Assembly: GCF_001718195.1 (NCBI RefSeq) | Contig: NZ_MCNV01000015.1 | Coordinates: forward strand, 62,001 to 126,000 | Direction: 5' to 3' | Origin: Paraburkholderia nodosa | GTDB lineage: Bacteria; Pseudomonadota; Gammaproteobacteria; Burkholderiales; Burkholderiaceae | DNA: 64,000 bases | Shown: one piece after another, positions 32,775 to 41,567 of the stretch | How the letters are laid out: each line of letters opens with the position of its first letter | How positions within the stretch are numbered: position 1 is the first letter of the stretch | Notes under the pieces: generated by a model | The model's database searches: none | Seen by the model: the letters and a program-made list of their open reading frames with translations, nothing else | What the model was told of the DNA's origin: nothing | Translations under genes and position numbers: made by a program

Positions 32775-33551
32775 TTACGCAACGTGCGCGGCAAACCCCG
32801 TGCGTTCCGGCGCAACGTCCTCACGCAGCGTGAGTGCCGGAATGTCATACGCACCGCCATTTTGCTTGCGGAACGCGATCGGTTCGGTCTGCGCCAGCGC
32901 ATCCAGGCGAGCGCCGAGCGCGTCGCGTGTTTGCGCATAGCGCTCCTCGTCCATGCGCCCCGTGCGATACACGAGAAACGGCGGCAGCACGTCGTAGCCC
33001 GGGTAATAGAGCACGCCATGATGGATCGGAAACAGAATGTCGTCGATCGGGCCGTTCACGCCCCGAGGCCCGTAGTGCGACGCCCAGCCGCCCATCGTCA
33101 CGACGAGCATCGCGCGCTTGCCGGCCAGCGTTCCTTCGCCGTAGCGGTCGCCCCAGCGCACGTCGGAGTGCTCGCCCACGCCATAGGCGAAGCCGTACGC
33201 GAAAACACGCTCCACCCAGCCCTTGAGGATGGCAGGCATGGAGAACCACCAGAGCGGAAATTGCAGGATGAGCGTATCGGCCCACACGAGTTTGGCCTGC
33301 TCCTGCGCGATGTCCCCGGTCTGGAGGCCGTTCTCGAAAGCGTGCTTCGAATCGAGCGACGGATCAAACGGCGTGTCGCTCCGGCGTTCGACGCTGTCCT
33401 GAGCGTCGAGCGCCGCTTTCCAGTTCATGGCATAGAGGTCGGACACCTGAACGGCGTGCCCCGCCGCCTCGAGACGCCGCACGGTGAAATCTCTGAGCGC
33501 GCCGTTGAGCGACTTCGGCTCGGGATGCGCATAGACGAGCAGGATATTCAT
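32775..33551 (-). CDS. NAD(P)H:quinone oxidoreductase, flavodoxin-fold (NQO1/KefF/MdaB group)
   Basis: This 258-residue flavoprotein has the flavodoxin-2 fold: MNILLVYAHPEPKSLNGAL at the nucleotide-phosphate site, WADTLILQFPLWWFSMPAIL and KGWVERVFAYGFAYG for the flavin and dimer interface, and RAMLVVTMGGWASHYGPRG. Such enzymes reduce quinones or azo/nitro compounds by two electrons, limiting redox cycling. It is divergent from the LysR gene at 33636 with an 84-bp shared region, the classic arrangement of a LysR regulator and its target. Confidence 0.9.
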   Translation of the reverse strand: MNILLVYAHPEPKSLNGALRDFTVRRLEAAGHAVQVSDLYAMNWKAALDAQDSVERRSDTPFDPSLDSKHAFENGLQTGDIAQEQAKLVWADTLILQFPLWWFSMPAILKGWVERVFAYGFAYGVGEHSDVRWGDRYGEGTLAGKRAMLVVTMGGWASHYGPRGVNGPIDDILFPIHHGVLYYPGYDVLPPFLVYRTGRMDEERYAQTRDALGARLDALAQTEPIAFRKQNGGAYDIPALTLREDVAPERTGFAAHVA

Positions 33552-33635
33552 GGGGAGGGCTCCGTGATGTGGTACGAACCCAGCTTAGTTGCCCGGCTGC
33601 TATAGTGAAAATGAATAACGAGAATACCAGCCATT

Positions 33636-34532
33636 ATGTCCGCTAATTTGCGCAGCCTCGACCTCAACCTGCTCGTCACGCTCGACGTGCTGCTCGCCGA
33701 GCACAACGTCACGCGCGCGGCGCGGCGCCTGAACTTCTCACAACCGTCGGTTAGCGTGCATCTCGCGCGGCTGCGCGAGATATTGGGCGATCCACTGCTG
33801 CTGCCAGGCCCACGCGGCATGCAGCCTACGGCACGCGCGCTCGCCTTGCGCGAACCCCTGCGCGAGGCACTCGAGTCGCTCGAGCGCGCCATTGCGCCCG
33901 AGAGCCCGTTCGATCCCGCCAGCGCCCACGATACCTGGTGCGTGGCCGCGAGCGACTATGGCGAGTCCACCATCGCGTTGCCGGCGCTGCGCGGCTTGCG
34001 CGAGGCCGCGCCGCATACGCGCCTTGCCGTGGTGGAACTCGCGCCGGCGCGCGTCGCGAAGCAGGCGGCGCAGGGCGAAATCGATCTGGCCTTCCACACC
34101 ACCAGCGACGCACCCGAGAACCTGCGCCGACGCGCGCTCTTCACCGAGCGCTACGTGCTCGCGGGCCGCGCGGACCATCCGCGCCTCAAGCTCCGTCCGG
34201 GCGTCAAGCAGTTCTGCGCACTGGAGCACGTCATCGTCTCGCCCGATGGCGGCGGATTTCGCGGCATCACCGACGAAACGCTTTCACAAGCCGGACTCAC
34301 GCGGCGCGTCGTGCTCTCCGTTCCGCACTTCCTCTTTGTCATTTCCGTACTCGAACGCAGCGACCTGGTAGCGATGCTGCCGTGGCGGCTGGTGCGCGCA
34401 AGCACGGCACTGCGCGTGGTCGAACCGCCTGTCGAGGTACCCGGCTACGAAATGTGCATGCTCTGGCACGAGCGCTCGCATCGCGACCCCGCGCATCGCT
34501 GGCTGCGCGAGCAAATCGCCCTCGCTGTTTAA
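33636..34532 (+). CDS. LysR-family regulator (divergent from quinone reductase)
   Basis: This 298-residue regulator has a LysR HTH at 1-65 (LRSLDLNLLVTLDVLLAEHN, then VTRAARRLNFSQPSVSVHLA) and a full effector domain with VAASDYGESTIALPALRGL. The wing and linker resemble the NodD/NahR/LinR subclass, whose effectors are often aromatic. It very likely regulates the quinone reductase and itself from the 33552-33635 region. Confidence 0.9.
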   Translation: MSANLRSLDLNLLVTLDVLLAEHNVTRAARRLNFSQPSVSVHLARLREILGDPLLLPGPRGMQPTARALALREPLREALESLERAIAPESPFDPASAHDTWCVAASDYGESTIALPALRGLREAAPHTRLAVVELAPARVAKQAAQGEIDLAFHTTSDAPENLRRRALFTERYVLAGRADHPRLKLRPGVKQFCALEHVIVSPDGGGFRGITDETLSQAGLTRRVVLSVPHFLFVISVLERSDLVAMLPWRLVRASTALRVVEPPVEVPGYEMCMLWHERSHRDPAHRWLREQIALAV

Positions 34533-35145
34533 CTGCGTGAGACGGACAGACGCCGAAGAGAACAACACGATGTCACCCAGTCGCGCACGCCGGCGCCTGA
34601 AAAGCCGGTGCGCGATATCGCTAGCAAACCTGTCGCGTAGGCGCTCGCGTCAGCCAGCATGTCAATGGCATCGGCGAGTCATCCGCTGGAGCCAGGGGAC
34701 ATTGTCACGACTGCAAGATAAGGAAGCCTTAAGAATCATTCCCTAAGCTCGCCACAGGGAATTCATAAGTCGAAGCGCATTCTGCGCCGTCCTATAGGGC
34801 TACACACTTCCCTGGTCGGGCAAGGGTGAACTCGCAGGAACTGATGAATGAGCCATGTAGATGCGAGCAGACCGGCAACGCTGACGCGCATTGCGCGCGC
34901 ATCCGCACCGGCTAGTCGTGAAAGGAAATGGAAAGGCAGAATTCACGTATGTCGGTTCAGGTCGTATGGGCACGGGCTGGACGGCGAACCGCACTTTCAA
35001 TGCGTTGAATGCGGCGTGTTTATGGTGCGTGGCATCCTCTATGGCCCAGATTGACTCCCCTTGATGTTCCGCAGCCCATGCGGCCAACAGCGGGCAGTCG
35101 TGAATTGCTTCAGAATACTGGCTGGCCAATTCACTGAGGCTACAA
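34533..35145. other. Gene-poor stretch with no confident ORF
   Basis: This 613-bp stretch lies between the LysR and LysE genes. Two weak frames exist: a forward 68-codon one (34848-35054) ending in HFQCVECGVFMVRGILYGPD and a reverse 109-codon one (34800-35129). They overlap each other and neither has a recognisable domain or ribosome site. Base composition is lower in GC than the surroundings. It may be decayed coding sequence or a former insertion point. Confidence 0.4.
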
Positions 35146-35763
35146 ATGGTTATTTCGTCTGCTATTGCGACAGTCTTTTCCGTCTATGCGGCAGCTGTCG
35201 TCATACCTGGGCCGAACTTCGTCGCAATCACTCAGAAGGCGGTAGCCGGCAGACGCTCCGACGCGCTCGCGCTTGTCGCCGGGATCGTGACGGTGAATCT
35301 GTTCTGGGCGACTTGCGCCATTCTTGGTATCGGCATGGTGTTCGCTATTTTCCCGTGGCTCGCTGTCGGTATCAGGCTTGCTGGCGCGGCCTATCTGATC
35401 TGGTTCGGGGTGCGGCTCATTGTGTCGGCACGGGCAACCCCCTCCGAAACACGTCACCCAACGAAGGCGCCTCTGTTTCGTGCCGCGTTCCTGCAAGGTA
35501 TCGCGACAAATATCGCGAACCCGAAGTCCATCGCCTTTTATGCGGCGGTGTTTTCCTCAGCGGTGCCCACGCACGTTCCCATGCCGACGTTTTTCGCGAT
35601 GCTTGCTACCGTCGGTGCAACAGCGACGTGCTGGTACGGAGCAGTCGCGCTCGTCCTATCGCACGCGGCGATTGCGACGGCGTATCGACGCGCGAAGTCA
35701 TGGATCGACCTCACATGTGGTGGGCTCATGATTGCGTTGGGAATCCGGCAGGCATTTCGGTAA
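35146..35763 (+). CDS. LysE/RhtB-family amino-acid exporter
   Basis: This 205-residue inner-membrane protein has about six segments and the LysE hallmark near the N-terminus: AAAVVIPGPNFVAITQKAVA followed by GRRSDALALVAGIVTVN. A second signature, GIATNIANPKSIAFYAAVFS, is in the middle. These proteins export amino acids such as lysine, threonine or homoserine lactones by proton antiport; specificity is open. Codon use is somewhat less GC-biased than in the core genes around it. It is monocistronic. Confidence 0.88.
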   Translation: MVISSAIATVFSVYAAAVVIPGPNFVAITQKAVAGRRSDALALVAGIVTVNLFWATCAILGIGMVFAIFPWLAVGIRLAGAAYLIWFGVRLIVSARATPSETRHPTKAPLFRAAFLQGIATNIANPKSIAFYAAVFSSAVPTHVPMPTFFAMLATVGATATCWYGAVALVLSHAAIATAYRRAKSWIDLTCGGLMIALGIRQAFR

Positions 35764-36019
35764 GCGAAGAGATGAAGTCGTTGGTCCGCAAGGGCGGGTG
35801 TTTCTTTTCTGAGAGCGAGCAGCAAGCAAGACAGCAGGGTCGCCCTCTGGCACCTTCGCAGGCGGCCCCAATACCGTGCAATAACGGTTAGTCAAGAGGT
35901 GAAGCGCTACAAAGGTCGCGGCTCCGACTTCCTCCCGTTGCTCCGGTCGTGTCCTTGTGGTTGAAAGGTCTATGATGGGACTGTGAGCTTGCCATGCGTT
36001 GTCAGGACCCGAGCATCGA

Positions 36020-36877
36020 ATGAAGCCACCACGTAATACCGACTCCGCCCCAGGGGAGTGGTACATCGACACAGCGTGCATCAATTGCGGTGCATCGCGT
36101 CATGTCGCGCCTGGGCTGATCGTCGAGCGAAACGACAAAAGTATCTTCGTTCGCCAGCCAGGCACGCCGGAAGAGCAGCTTGCTGCCTGGCGGGCGGCGT
36201 TCGTATGCCCAACGGCATCGGTACGCAGCGAAACGAAGCAGCTTCGTCCGAACGCGGTGATCTTTCCGCAGCAAATCACATCAGGCGTGTGGCGCTGTGG
36301 ATTCAACTCACGCTCATCGTTTGGTGCACATTCGTATTTTGCCTCGCGCGTTGACGGCAATCTGCTGATCGACTCACCGCGCTACACGGCCGAGCTCGTC
36401 AAATGGTTCGACGACGCCGGTGGCATCGCACACATTCTTTTGTCGCATCGCGACGACGTCGCAGACGCGGACAAATACGCGCGTCGATTCGGCGCGCGCG
36501 TCTGGATTCACCGGGAGGACAGTTCGGCTGCCCCCTATGCAACCGATCTACTCGACGACGTGTCGGCGCCGACCATTGCGGCCGGCGTACAGGCAGTCCC
36601 CGTGCCCGGTCACACGCGGGGTAGCGTCGTGTATCTCCTCGACGATCGCATTCTCTGCTCCGGTGATTCGCTCGCCTGGAGCCCACGCGAGCAGGACCTC
36701 GTCGCATTCAGGGACGCGTGCTGGTACTCATGGGCCGAGCTCACCGAATCGCTCGGCAAGCTCGCCATGTATCGTTTCGAATGGCTGCTTCCTGGTCACG
36801 GCTGGCTCGCACACTTGCCGGCCAAGGAAATGAGTGCTCGCCTGGTCGCATTAGTTGCACGCATGCGAAACGGTTGA
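36020..36877 (+). CDS. Ferredoxin-like module fused to a metallo-beta-lactamase-fold hydrolase
   Basis: This protein of 285 residues has an N-terminal ferredoxin-like segment (about 1-70: YIDTACINCGASRHVAPGLI, then AFVCPTASVRS) and a C-terminal metallo-beta-lactamase fold. The hydrolase part has HILLSHRDDVADADKYARRF in place of the usual HxHxDH, VPVPGHTRGSVVYLLDDRIL, CSGDSLAW and LLPGHGWLAH. Fused ferredoxin/MBL proteins are known, with no clear reaction assigned. Where relatives have C-x2-C-x2-C, this one has C-I-N-C-G-A-S, so one cluster ligand appears replaced by serine. ATG 36020 is preferred to a TTG at 35999. The gene stands alone. Confidence 0.82.
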   Translation: MKPPRNTDSAPGEWYIDTACINCGASRHVAPGLIVERNDKSIFVRQPGTPEEQLAAWRAAFVCPTASVRSETKQLRPNAVIFPQQITSGVWRCGFNSRSSFGAHSYFASRVDGNLLIDSPRYTAELVKWFDDAGGIAHILLSHRDDVADADKYARRFGARVWIHREDSSAAPYATDLLDDVSAPTIAAGVQAVPVPGHTRGSVVYLLDDRILCSGDSLAWSPREQDLVAFRDACWYSWAELTESLGKLAMYRFEWLLPGHGWLAHLPAKEMSARLVALVARMRNG

Positions 36878-37091
36878 ATCCGCCGCCAGTTCCGGACACT
36901 CGATCGCCAGGTGCACTTCACCGCGAAGCAGACGTTCGCGAGAGCTCTCTCTACTCGCTAGAAGCGCTCGGCGCACCAGCACACGACGTCTTCCTTATCC
37001 GGCACACGGTTTTCCCAGACGGTCCACTGGGCGCCGTCCCAGCGCCAGAAGCGACACAGGACGAACGGCACGGCCGTGGCTATTCCATGCC

Positions 37092-37997
37092 CTAAGGGAG
37101 CAACGCCATTTTGCGCCGCACGATGCGTAACAACGCATCCAACTCTGATGCGTGTTGCGCATTCCTGTAGGCGAGGCCGAATCCGATCCAGAATTCCCCT
37201 TCCTTGAGCGGCCTGAAAGTCGCACCGGCGCGCCGCACCTTCGTCATCGACTTCGGTATGAAGCCGATGCCCCGTCCGCTTGCCACTTCGGCCAGCAGGA
37301 GGTGGTGATCCGCGGGTTCCGTCAGTCTGCGGCTCGGCGCATGTCCGAGCTTCGCGAACACTTCCTCGTAGTGATCGAAGAATCCGGGATTTGTTCGGCG
37401 CTGCGGCCAGAACAGGGGTTGGTCATTCAACTGCGCGATCGACAGAACTTTGTGCCGCGCGAGCGGATGCCGCACGGGGATTACCGCGACCAGCGGCTCT
37501 TTGTGCAGCGGTTCAACCACAAGCTCCCCTGTTGCGCTGGGCAGTCCGATCAAGGCGACATCGAGCGCGCCACGCTGCAGGCGCCGGATAAGCTCGACGG
37601 AAATGGCGGCAACGAAAGCCAGCGACCCGCCAGGAACCGCTTTCTTGAAGGCAGGCTCGAGGGAAGGAAAGACCTCCGGGTCGAAGACCTTGGTATAACC
37701 GACCCTGAACTGCCGGGGCGTTCCCTTCGAATGCCGTCGTGCGGTTTCGATCGCCTCTGCGGCTTGAAGCAGCGTCTTCCTTGCCCCCTTCAGAAATGCG
37801 CTGCCCGCCGTCGTAAGTTCCGCGCCCGCCGAATCGCGATTGAGCAACGTCACCCCGAGTTCGCTCTCGAGCTGTTTGATCTGGCGGCTTAGAGGCGGTT
37901 GTGACATGTGCAGTCGTTCGGCCGCGGCGCGGAAGGTGCCTTCCTCCGCCACTGCAACGAAGCACTCCAACTGGCGTAGATCGATTCGTATCCTCAT
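37092..37997 (-). CDS. LysR-family regulator (divergent from the CMD-repeat gene)
   Basis: This 301-residue regulator has the HTH RQLECFVAVAEEGTFRAAAE followed by RLHMSQPPLSRQIKQLESEL, the BenM/CatM/CbbR-like subclass. Its effector domain contains FRVGYTKVFDPEVFPSLEPA and GRGIGFIPKSM. It is divergent from the three-module CMD-like gene at 38090 across a 92-bp gap and probably regulates it. Confidence 0.9.
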   Translation of the reverse strand: MRIRIDLRQLECFVAVAEEGTFRAAAERLHMSQPPLSRQIKQLESELGVTLLNRDSAGAELTTAGSAFLKGARKTLLQAAEAIETARRHSKGTPRQFRVGYTKVFDPEVFPSLEPAFKKAVPGGSLAFVAAISVELIRRLQRGALDVALIGLPSATGELVVEPLHKEPLVAVIPVRHPLARHKVLSIAQLNDQPLFWPQRRTNPGFFDHYEEVFAKLGHAPSRRLTEPADHHLLLAEVASGRGIGFIPKSMTKVRRAGATFRPLKEGEFWIGFGLAYRNAQHASELDALLRIVRRKMALLP

Positions 37998-38089
37998 GCA
38001 GAAAAGGTATCACGAATTTGGTCTTGGCCCATTGCATCTTCCTGCCCGTATGCTTCGTTCCACTGACTTCGAGAAGGAGCAAATCAGAC

Positions 38090-39451
38090 ATGGATACGTG
38101 CAAGCGCAGGGACTTTCTGCAGAGGATCGCCGCAGCCGGAACGCTGGCAGCGGCCGAAGGCGAAACACCGACGAATGGATCTACGGCTCAGACAGGCATG
38201 ACGGCCTTGTTGGGTGCTTCCGCTGGCGAAACCAGTGCAGAACGTCATTCCCGGGGTATCGAGGTGCTGAAGAGGATCGGTCGCGCGGGCTATGATATCC
38301 CGGTCCACCGTCTGGCGCAGGTTGCCCCGGATTTGGCACGATTCACGGTTGAATTTGCCTATGGAGACATCCTGTCGCGGCCGGGGCTGGATCTGCGCCT
38401 TCGCCAGATCGCCACCGTTGCCGCGCTGATGGCCCATGGCAGCGTGCAGCCGCAGCTGAAATATCACATGACCGGCTTCCTCAATACCGGCGGAGAGCCG
38501 GCAGAACTGGTCGAAATGCTGTTCCAGGCGATTGCCATCCTGGGGTTTCCGGTCTCGATCAACGCCGTGGGCATCGTTCGCGAGATCTTTCTGGAGCGCG
38601 GTCTGGCTTTCGATCCGATAGCCCCAGTGTCCGACGATGGCACTGCGCGATATCAGCGGGGTCTCGAGGTGCTCGACGACTTGATGGCTAATCCTGATGA
38701 GTACATGGAAAAGCTGGAAGGCACTTCACCCGAGCTCTCCCGCTGGGCGGTCGAGTTCGTGTTCGGTGAGATCTTCGTTCGCGAGGGACTCGATCCAAAG
38801 GCAAGACAGATCGCGATCATCTCGATGCTCGCGGCAGCTGGCAATCGCAGCGATCTGCTCCACCTTCATATCGAAGCCGGGCTCAAGTCGGGCCTGTCCC
38901 GCACCGAGATCACCGAAGCCCTGATGCAACTGGCCGTCTATGCCGGGTTCCCGAGCGCTTTAAATGCCTTTGGGGTTGCGAACGCCGTCTTCACGAAGCC
39001 GGAGCAGAAAGAGAAAGAACGAGCAGGCGGCCGGGTACGCGCGAGTGCCATCGTCTCCGAAACTCGCAAGGCTCGCAGCGAACGCGGATTGGCGACACTC
39101 GCCACGACTTCTGCCCAGGCGGGCGAGGCCGTGGTCAACAGCTTCAACGACCTGGCCCCGGATATCGGCCGCGCGATCGTCGAGCACTCCTACGGCGACA
39201 TCTTCAGCCGTACCGAGCTCGACGCGAAGACGCGCGAGCTTGCCGCATGCTCGGCGCTCGCCGCGGTGGGAAGCAAAGCGACGGAGACGCCGCTGCGGGT
39301 CCATGCGAATGCGGCGCTGACGGCGGGAGCGACGCAGGCGGAAATCGTCGAAACGCTGCTAAACGTCATTCCCTATCGCGGATATCCCGCAGTCGCGGAA
39401 AGCATGCGTATCGTCGGCGAGGAATTCAGAAAACGCAGCGATCACGCCTGA
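38090..39451 (+). CDS. Exported protein with three carboxymuconolactone-decarboxylase-like modules
   Basis: This 453-residue protein starts with a twin-arginine-like leader (CKRRDFLQRIAAAGTLAAAE) after a GAAGGAGC ribosome site. It then has three related modules of about 110-130 residues, seen from the repeated pattern of a GLDLRLRQIATVAALMAHGS-type helix followed by a helix ending GFPVSINA: module 1 about 55-175, module 2 about 190-305, module 3 about 325-448. Corresponding motifs are GLDPKARQIAIISMLAAAGN and ELDAKTRELAACSALAAVGS. Most CMD/AhpD proteins have one or two modules. None of the three shows the CxxC of peroxidase-active AhpD, so a decarboxylase- or lactonase-like or purely structural role is more likely. 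Confidence 0.8.
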   Translation: MDTCKRRDFLQRIAAAGTLAAAEGETPTNGSTAQTGMTALLGASAGETSAERHSRGIEVLKRIGRAGYDIPVHRLAQVAPDLARFTVEFAYGDILSRPGLDLRLRQIATVAALMAHGSVQPQLKYHMTGFLNTGGEPAELVEMLFQAIAILGFPVSINAVGIVREIFLERGLAFDPIAPVSDDGTARYQRGLEVLDDLMANPDEYMEKLEGTSPELSRWAVEFVFGEIFVREGLDPKARQIAIISMLAAAGNRSDLLHLHIEAGLKSGLSRTEITEALMQLAVYAGFPSALNAFGVANAVFTKPEQKEKERAGGRVRASAIVSETRKARSERGLATLATTSAQAGEAVVNSFNDLAPDIGRAIVEHSYGDIFSRTELDAKTRELAACSALAAVGSKATETPLRVHANAALTAGATQAEIVETLLNVIPYRGYPAVAESMRIVGEEFRKRSDHA

Positions 39452-39713
39452 AAAGCGGCGGGAGAACGGCAACGAATGCCACACGCTTTCGGACACGCGG
39501 CCGGCCCGAAGGCAGCACGACCGGTATCGGGAACAGAGCTAGCGGGCGTACGAGCCGCCTACTGGTTGTAGAAGACTGAAGTAGACGCTCTAATTGACTG
39601 AATGTCGGCTTTGCTCGGATTCGATGCCCGGTTCTGGGAGCGGTCTACGTCGGCTCAGGGTCCGATCCGGTCATCGGGCCGCTGCGCAAGCGACTCCATG
39701 GTCCTACCGTAAA

Positions 39714-40142
39714 ATGGCGCCCATGAACATGGAACCAGCGGATCCCCCAATGCTCAGTGAAACCGAACTGCGTGAGCAGTATGCGAACCTTCAGCAGCGC
39801 GCGCTGAACCTCGGCTCACATGGGCAGTCACGCATTGACCAGCTCACCGCGGCAATGCAGTTGCCACCGACGCAACATACCGATGCGTATTTGCACGCGC
39901 TGCAGGGCGCGACAGATGACGCGAGGGTGGCCGTCCTGAGTTATCGCCGTGGGTTGCCCTTCGTCGAAACGGCCAACTCGCTGATCGAAAGCCTCGCGAA
40001 GCCTTCCCCGTCTGCCGACGAGGAGGAGGCGTGGCGCGAACAGTTGCTGTTCAGGCTCGCCGAGGTGCTGGAGATGGGCGCCGACTTGATCGCTGAAGGC
40101 GAAGCGCACCTCGAGCGCAGCGCGCGCGCTGAAATCGAGTGA
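39714..40142 (+). CDS. Hypothetical protein, acidic and helical
   Basis: This ORF encodes about 142 residues. It is rich in Glu, Gln and Leu (ETELREQYANLQQRALNLGS, then WREQLLFRLAEVLEMGADLI) and predicted almost wholly helical with no signal or membrane segment. The frame also opens earlier (39594), but the upstream part is unlike protein, and several ATGs (39714, 39723, 39729, 39747) are possible starts. I do not recognise the family. Confidence 0.6.
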   Translation: MAPMNMEPADPPMLSETELREQYANLQQRALNLGSHGQSRIDQLTAAMQLPPTQHTDAYLHALQGATDDARVAVLSYRRGLPFVETANSLIESLAKPSPSADEEEAWREQLLFRLAEVLEMGADLIAEGEAHLERSARAEIE

Positions 40143-40259
40143 TCGCCCTACGTAGGCGCCCGGGTGTCTAACTGGATGAGTTCAGTCACAGCAACGGTCA
40201 ATTGCTGAGGAAACGCGATCGCTGCTGGGCGCGTCCCAACGCGATCGCGAGCCCCCTCG

Positions 40260-41498
40260 CTAACGCGTCAGGTAAGGACTTTCATGGCCCGGCTCATACG
40301 GCCGCGCCTTGATCTCCATGCGCGCAATGCTCTGGAGATGCACCTCATCCGGGCCATCCGCGAACTTCAATGCACGCCCCCAGGTCCAGCTATCCGCCAG
40401 CGGCGTATCAGGGCTCAGCCCCATCGCGCCGAAGGTCTGCATCGCGCGCTCGCATACGGCCGTGTGCACGCTCGGCACGAGTGCCTTGATCATGGCGATT
40501 TCCTTGCGCGCCTCCTTCGCACCCACGTTGTCGATCATCCAGGCCGCCTTCAGCACGAAGAGCCTTGCCTGATCGATTTCGATGCGTGACTTCGCGATCC
40601 ACTCGCCAACCGAGCCGTGCTGATAGAGCTTCTTGCCGAACGCCGTGCGCGCCTGCGCGCGTTCGATCATCAGTTCAAGCGCAAGTTCGGCGGCGCCGAT
40701 CGAACGCATGCAGTGGTGAATGCGCCCCGGTCCCAGACGCGCCTGGGCGAGCGCGAAGCCGCTGCCTTCTTCGCCGAGCAGATTCGAACGCGGCACGCGC
40801 ACGCCCTTGAATTCGATCTCGCAGTGGCCTTCGGGCGCCGTGTGATTGACCACCGTGATATTGCGGATGATCTTCACGCCCGGCGTGTCGCGCGGCACGA
40901 GAATCATGCTTTGCTGACGGTGCGCGGGCGCCTCCGGGTCGGTTTTGCCCATGACGATGAACAACTGGCAGTTCGGGTGCGCCGCGTTCGTGATGAACCA
41001 TTTGCGGCCGTCGATCACATAGTCGTCGCCGTCGAGTCGAATCGACGTGGTGATATTGGTCGCGTCCGAGGACGCCACTGCGGGCTCCGTCATCGCAAAC
41101 GCCGAGCGGATCTTGCCTTCGAGCAGCGGCTCGAGCCACTTCTTGCGCTGCGCGGGCGTGGCGAACATATGGAGCAACTCCATGTTGCCCGTGTCCGGCG
41201 CATTGCAGTTGAACACTTCGGATGCCCACGACACGCGCCCCATGATCTCGGCCAGCGGCGCGTACTCGAGATTGGTCAACCGCGTGCCTGGCTCGTCGTC
41301 GCGCAGATGCGGCAGGAACAGGTTCCAGAGGCCTTCGGCACGCGCCTTCTCCTTCAGGTCTTCCATGAAGGAAACGGGGTACTGCCCCGCGCTCACTTCT
41401 TCATGCCATTGGTGGATGCGCGGCACGATATGCGTGTCCATGAACGCGCGCAACTGCGTGCGCAGCGCTTCGACTTTCGGGCTATAGGCAAAGTCCAT
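40260..41498 (-). CDS. Acyl-CoA dehydrogenase family protein
   Basis: This 412-residue FAD enzyme has the full acyl-CoA dehydrogenase layout: an N-terminal helical domain (PLAEIMGRVSWASEVFNCNA), a beta domain with FAMTEPAVASSDATNITTSI and YVIDGRKWFITNAAHPNCQL, and a C-terminal helical domain (FGKKLYQHGSVGEWIAKSRI, MQTFGAMGLSPDTPL). It resembles the ACAD10/11-type or FadE36-linked group often encoded with an aminoglycoside-phosphotransferase-like kinase, as it is here. It is the last gene of the 44095-40260 operon. The acyl substrate is unknown; 4-hydroxy acid degradation is one known job of this pairing. Confidence 0.9.
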   Translation of the reverse strand: MDFAYSPKVEALRTQLRAFMDTHIVPRIHQWHEEVSAGQYPVSFMEDLKEKARAEGLWNLFLPHLRDDEPGTRLTNLEYAPLAEIMGRVSWASEVFNCNAPDTGNMELLHMFATPAQRKKWLEPLLEGKIRSAFAMTEPAVASSDATNITTSIRLDGDDYVIDGRKWFITNAAHPNCQLFIVMGKTDPEAPAHRQQSMILVPRDTPGVKIIRNITVVNHTAPEGHCEIEFKGVRVPRSNLLGEEGSGFALAQARLGPGRIHHCMRSIGAAELALELMIERAQARTAFGKKLYQHGSVGEWIAKSRIEIDQARLFVLKAAWMIDNVGAKEARKEIAMIKALVPSVHTAVCERAMQTFGAMGLSPDTPLADSWTWGRALKFADGPDEVHLQSIARMEIKARPYEPGHESPYLTR

Positions 41499-41567
41499 CT
41501 TGCTTTTCCTTGAATCGTGGTGAATGTCATGCGGCGCGTAGGTCGATGACGCGCGCCGCTCCCATCG

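Noticed and set aside
34800..35129. 109-codon reverse ORF in the gene-poor stretch
   Set aside because: No domain, no ribosome site, and it overlaps a competing forward frame; reported only as part of the unexplained interval.
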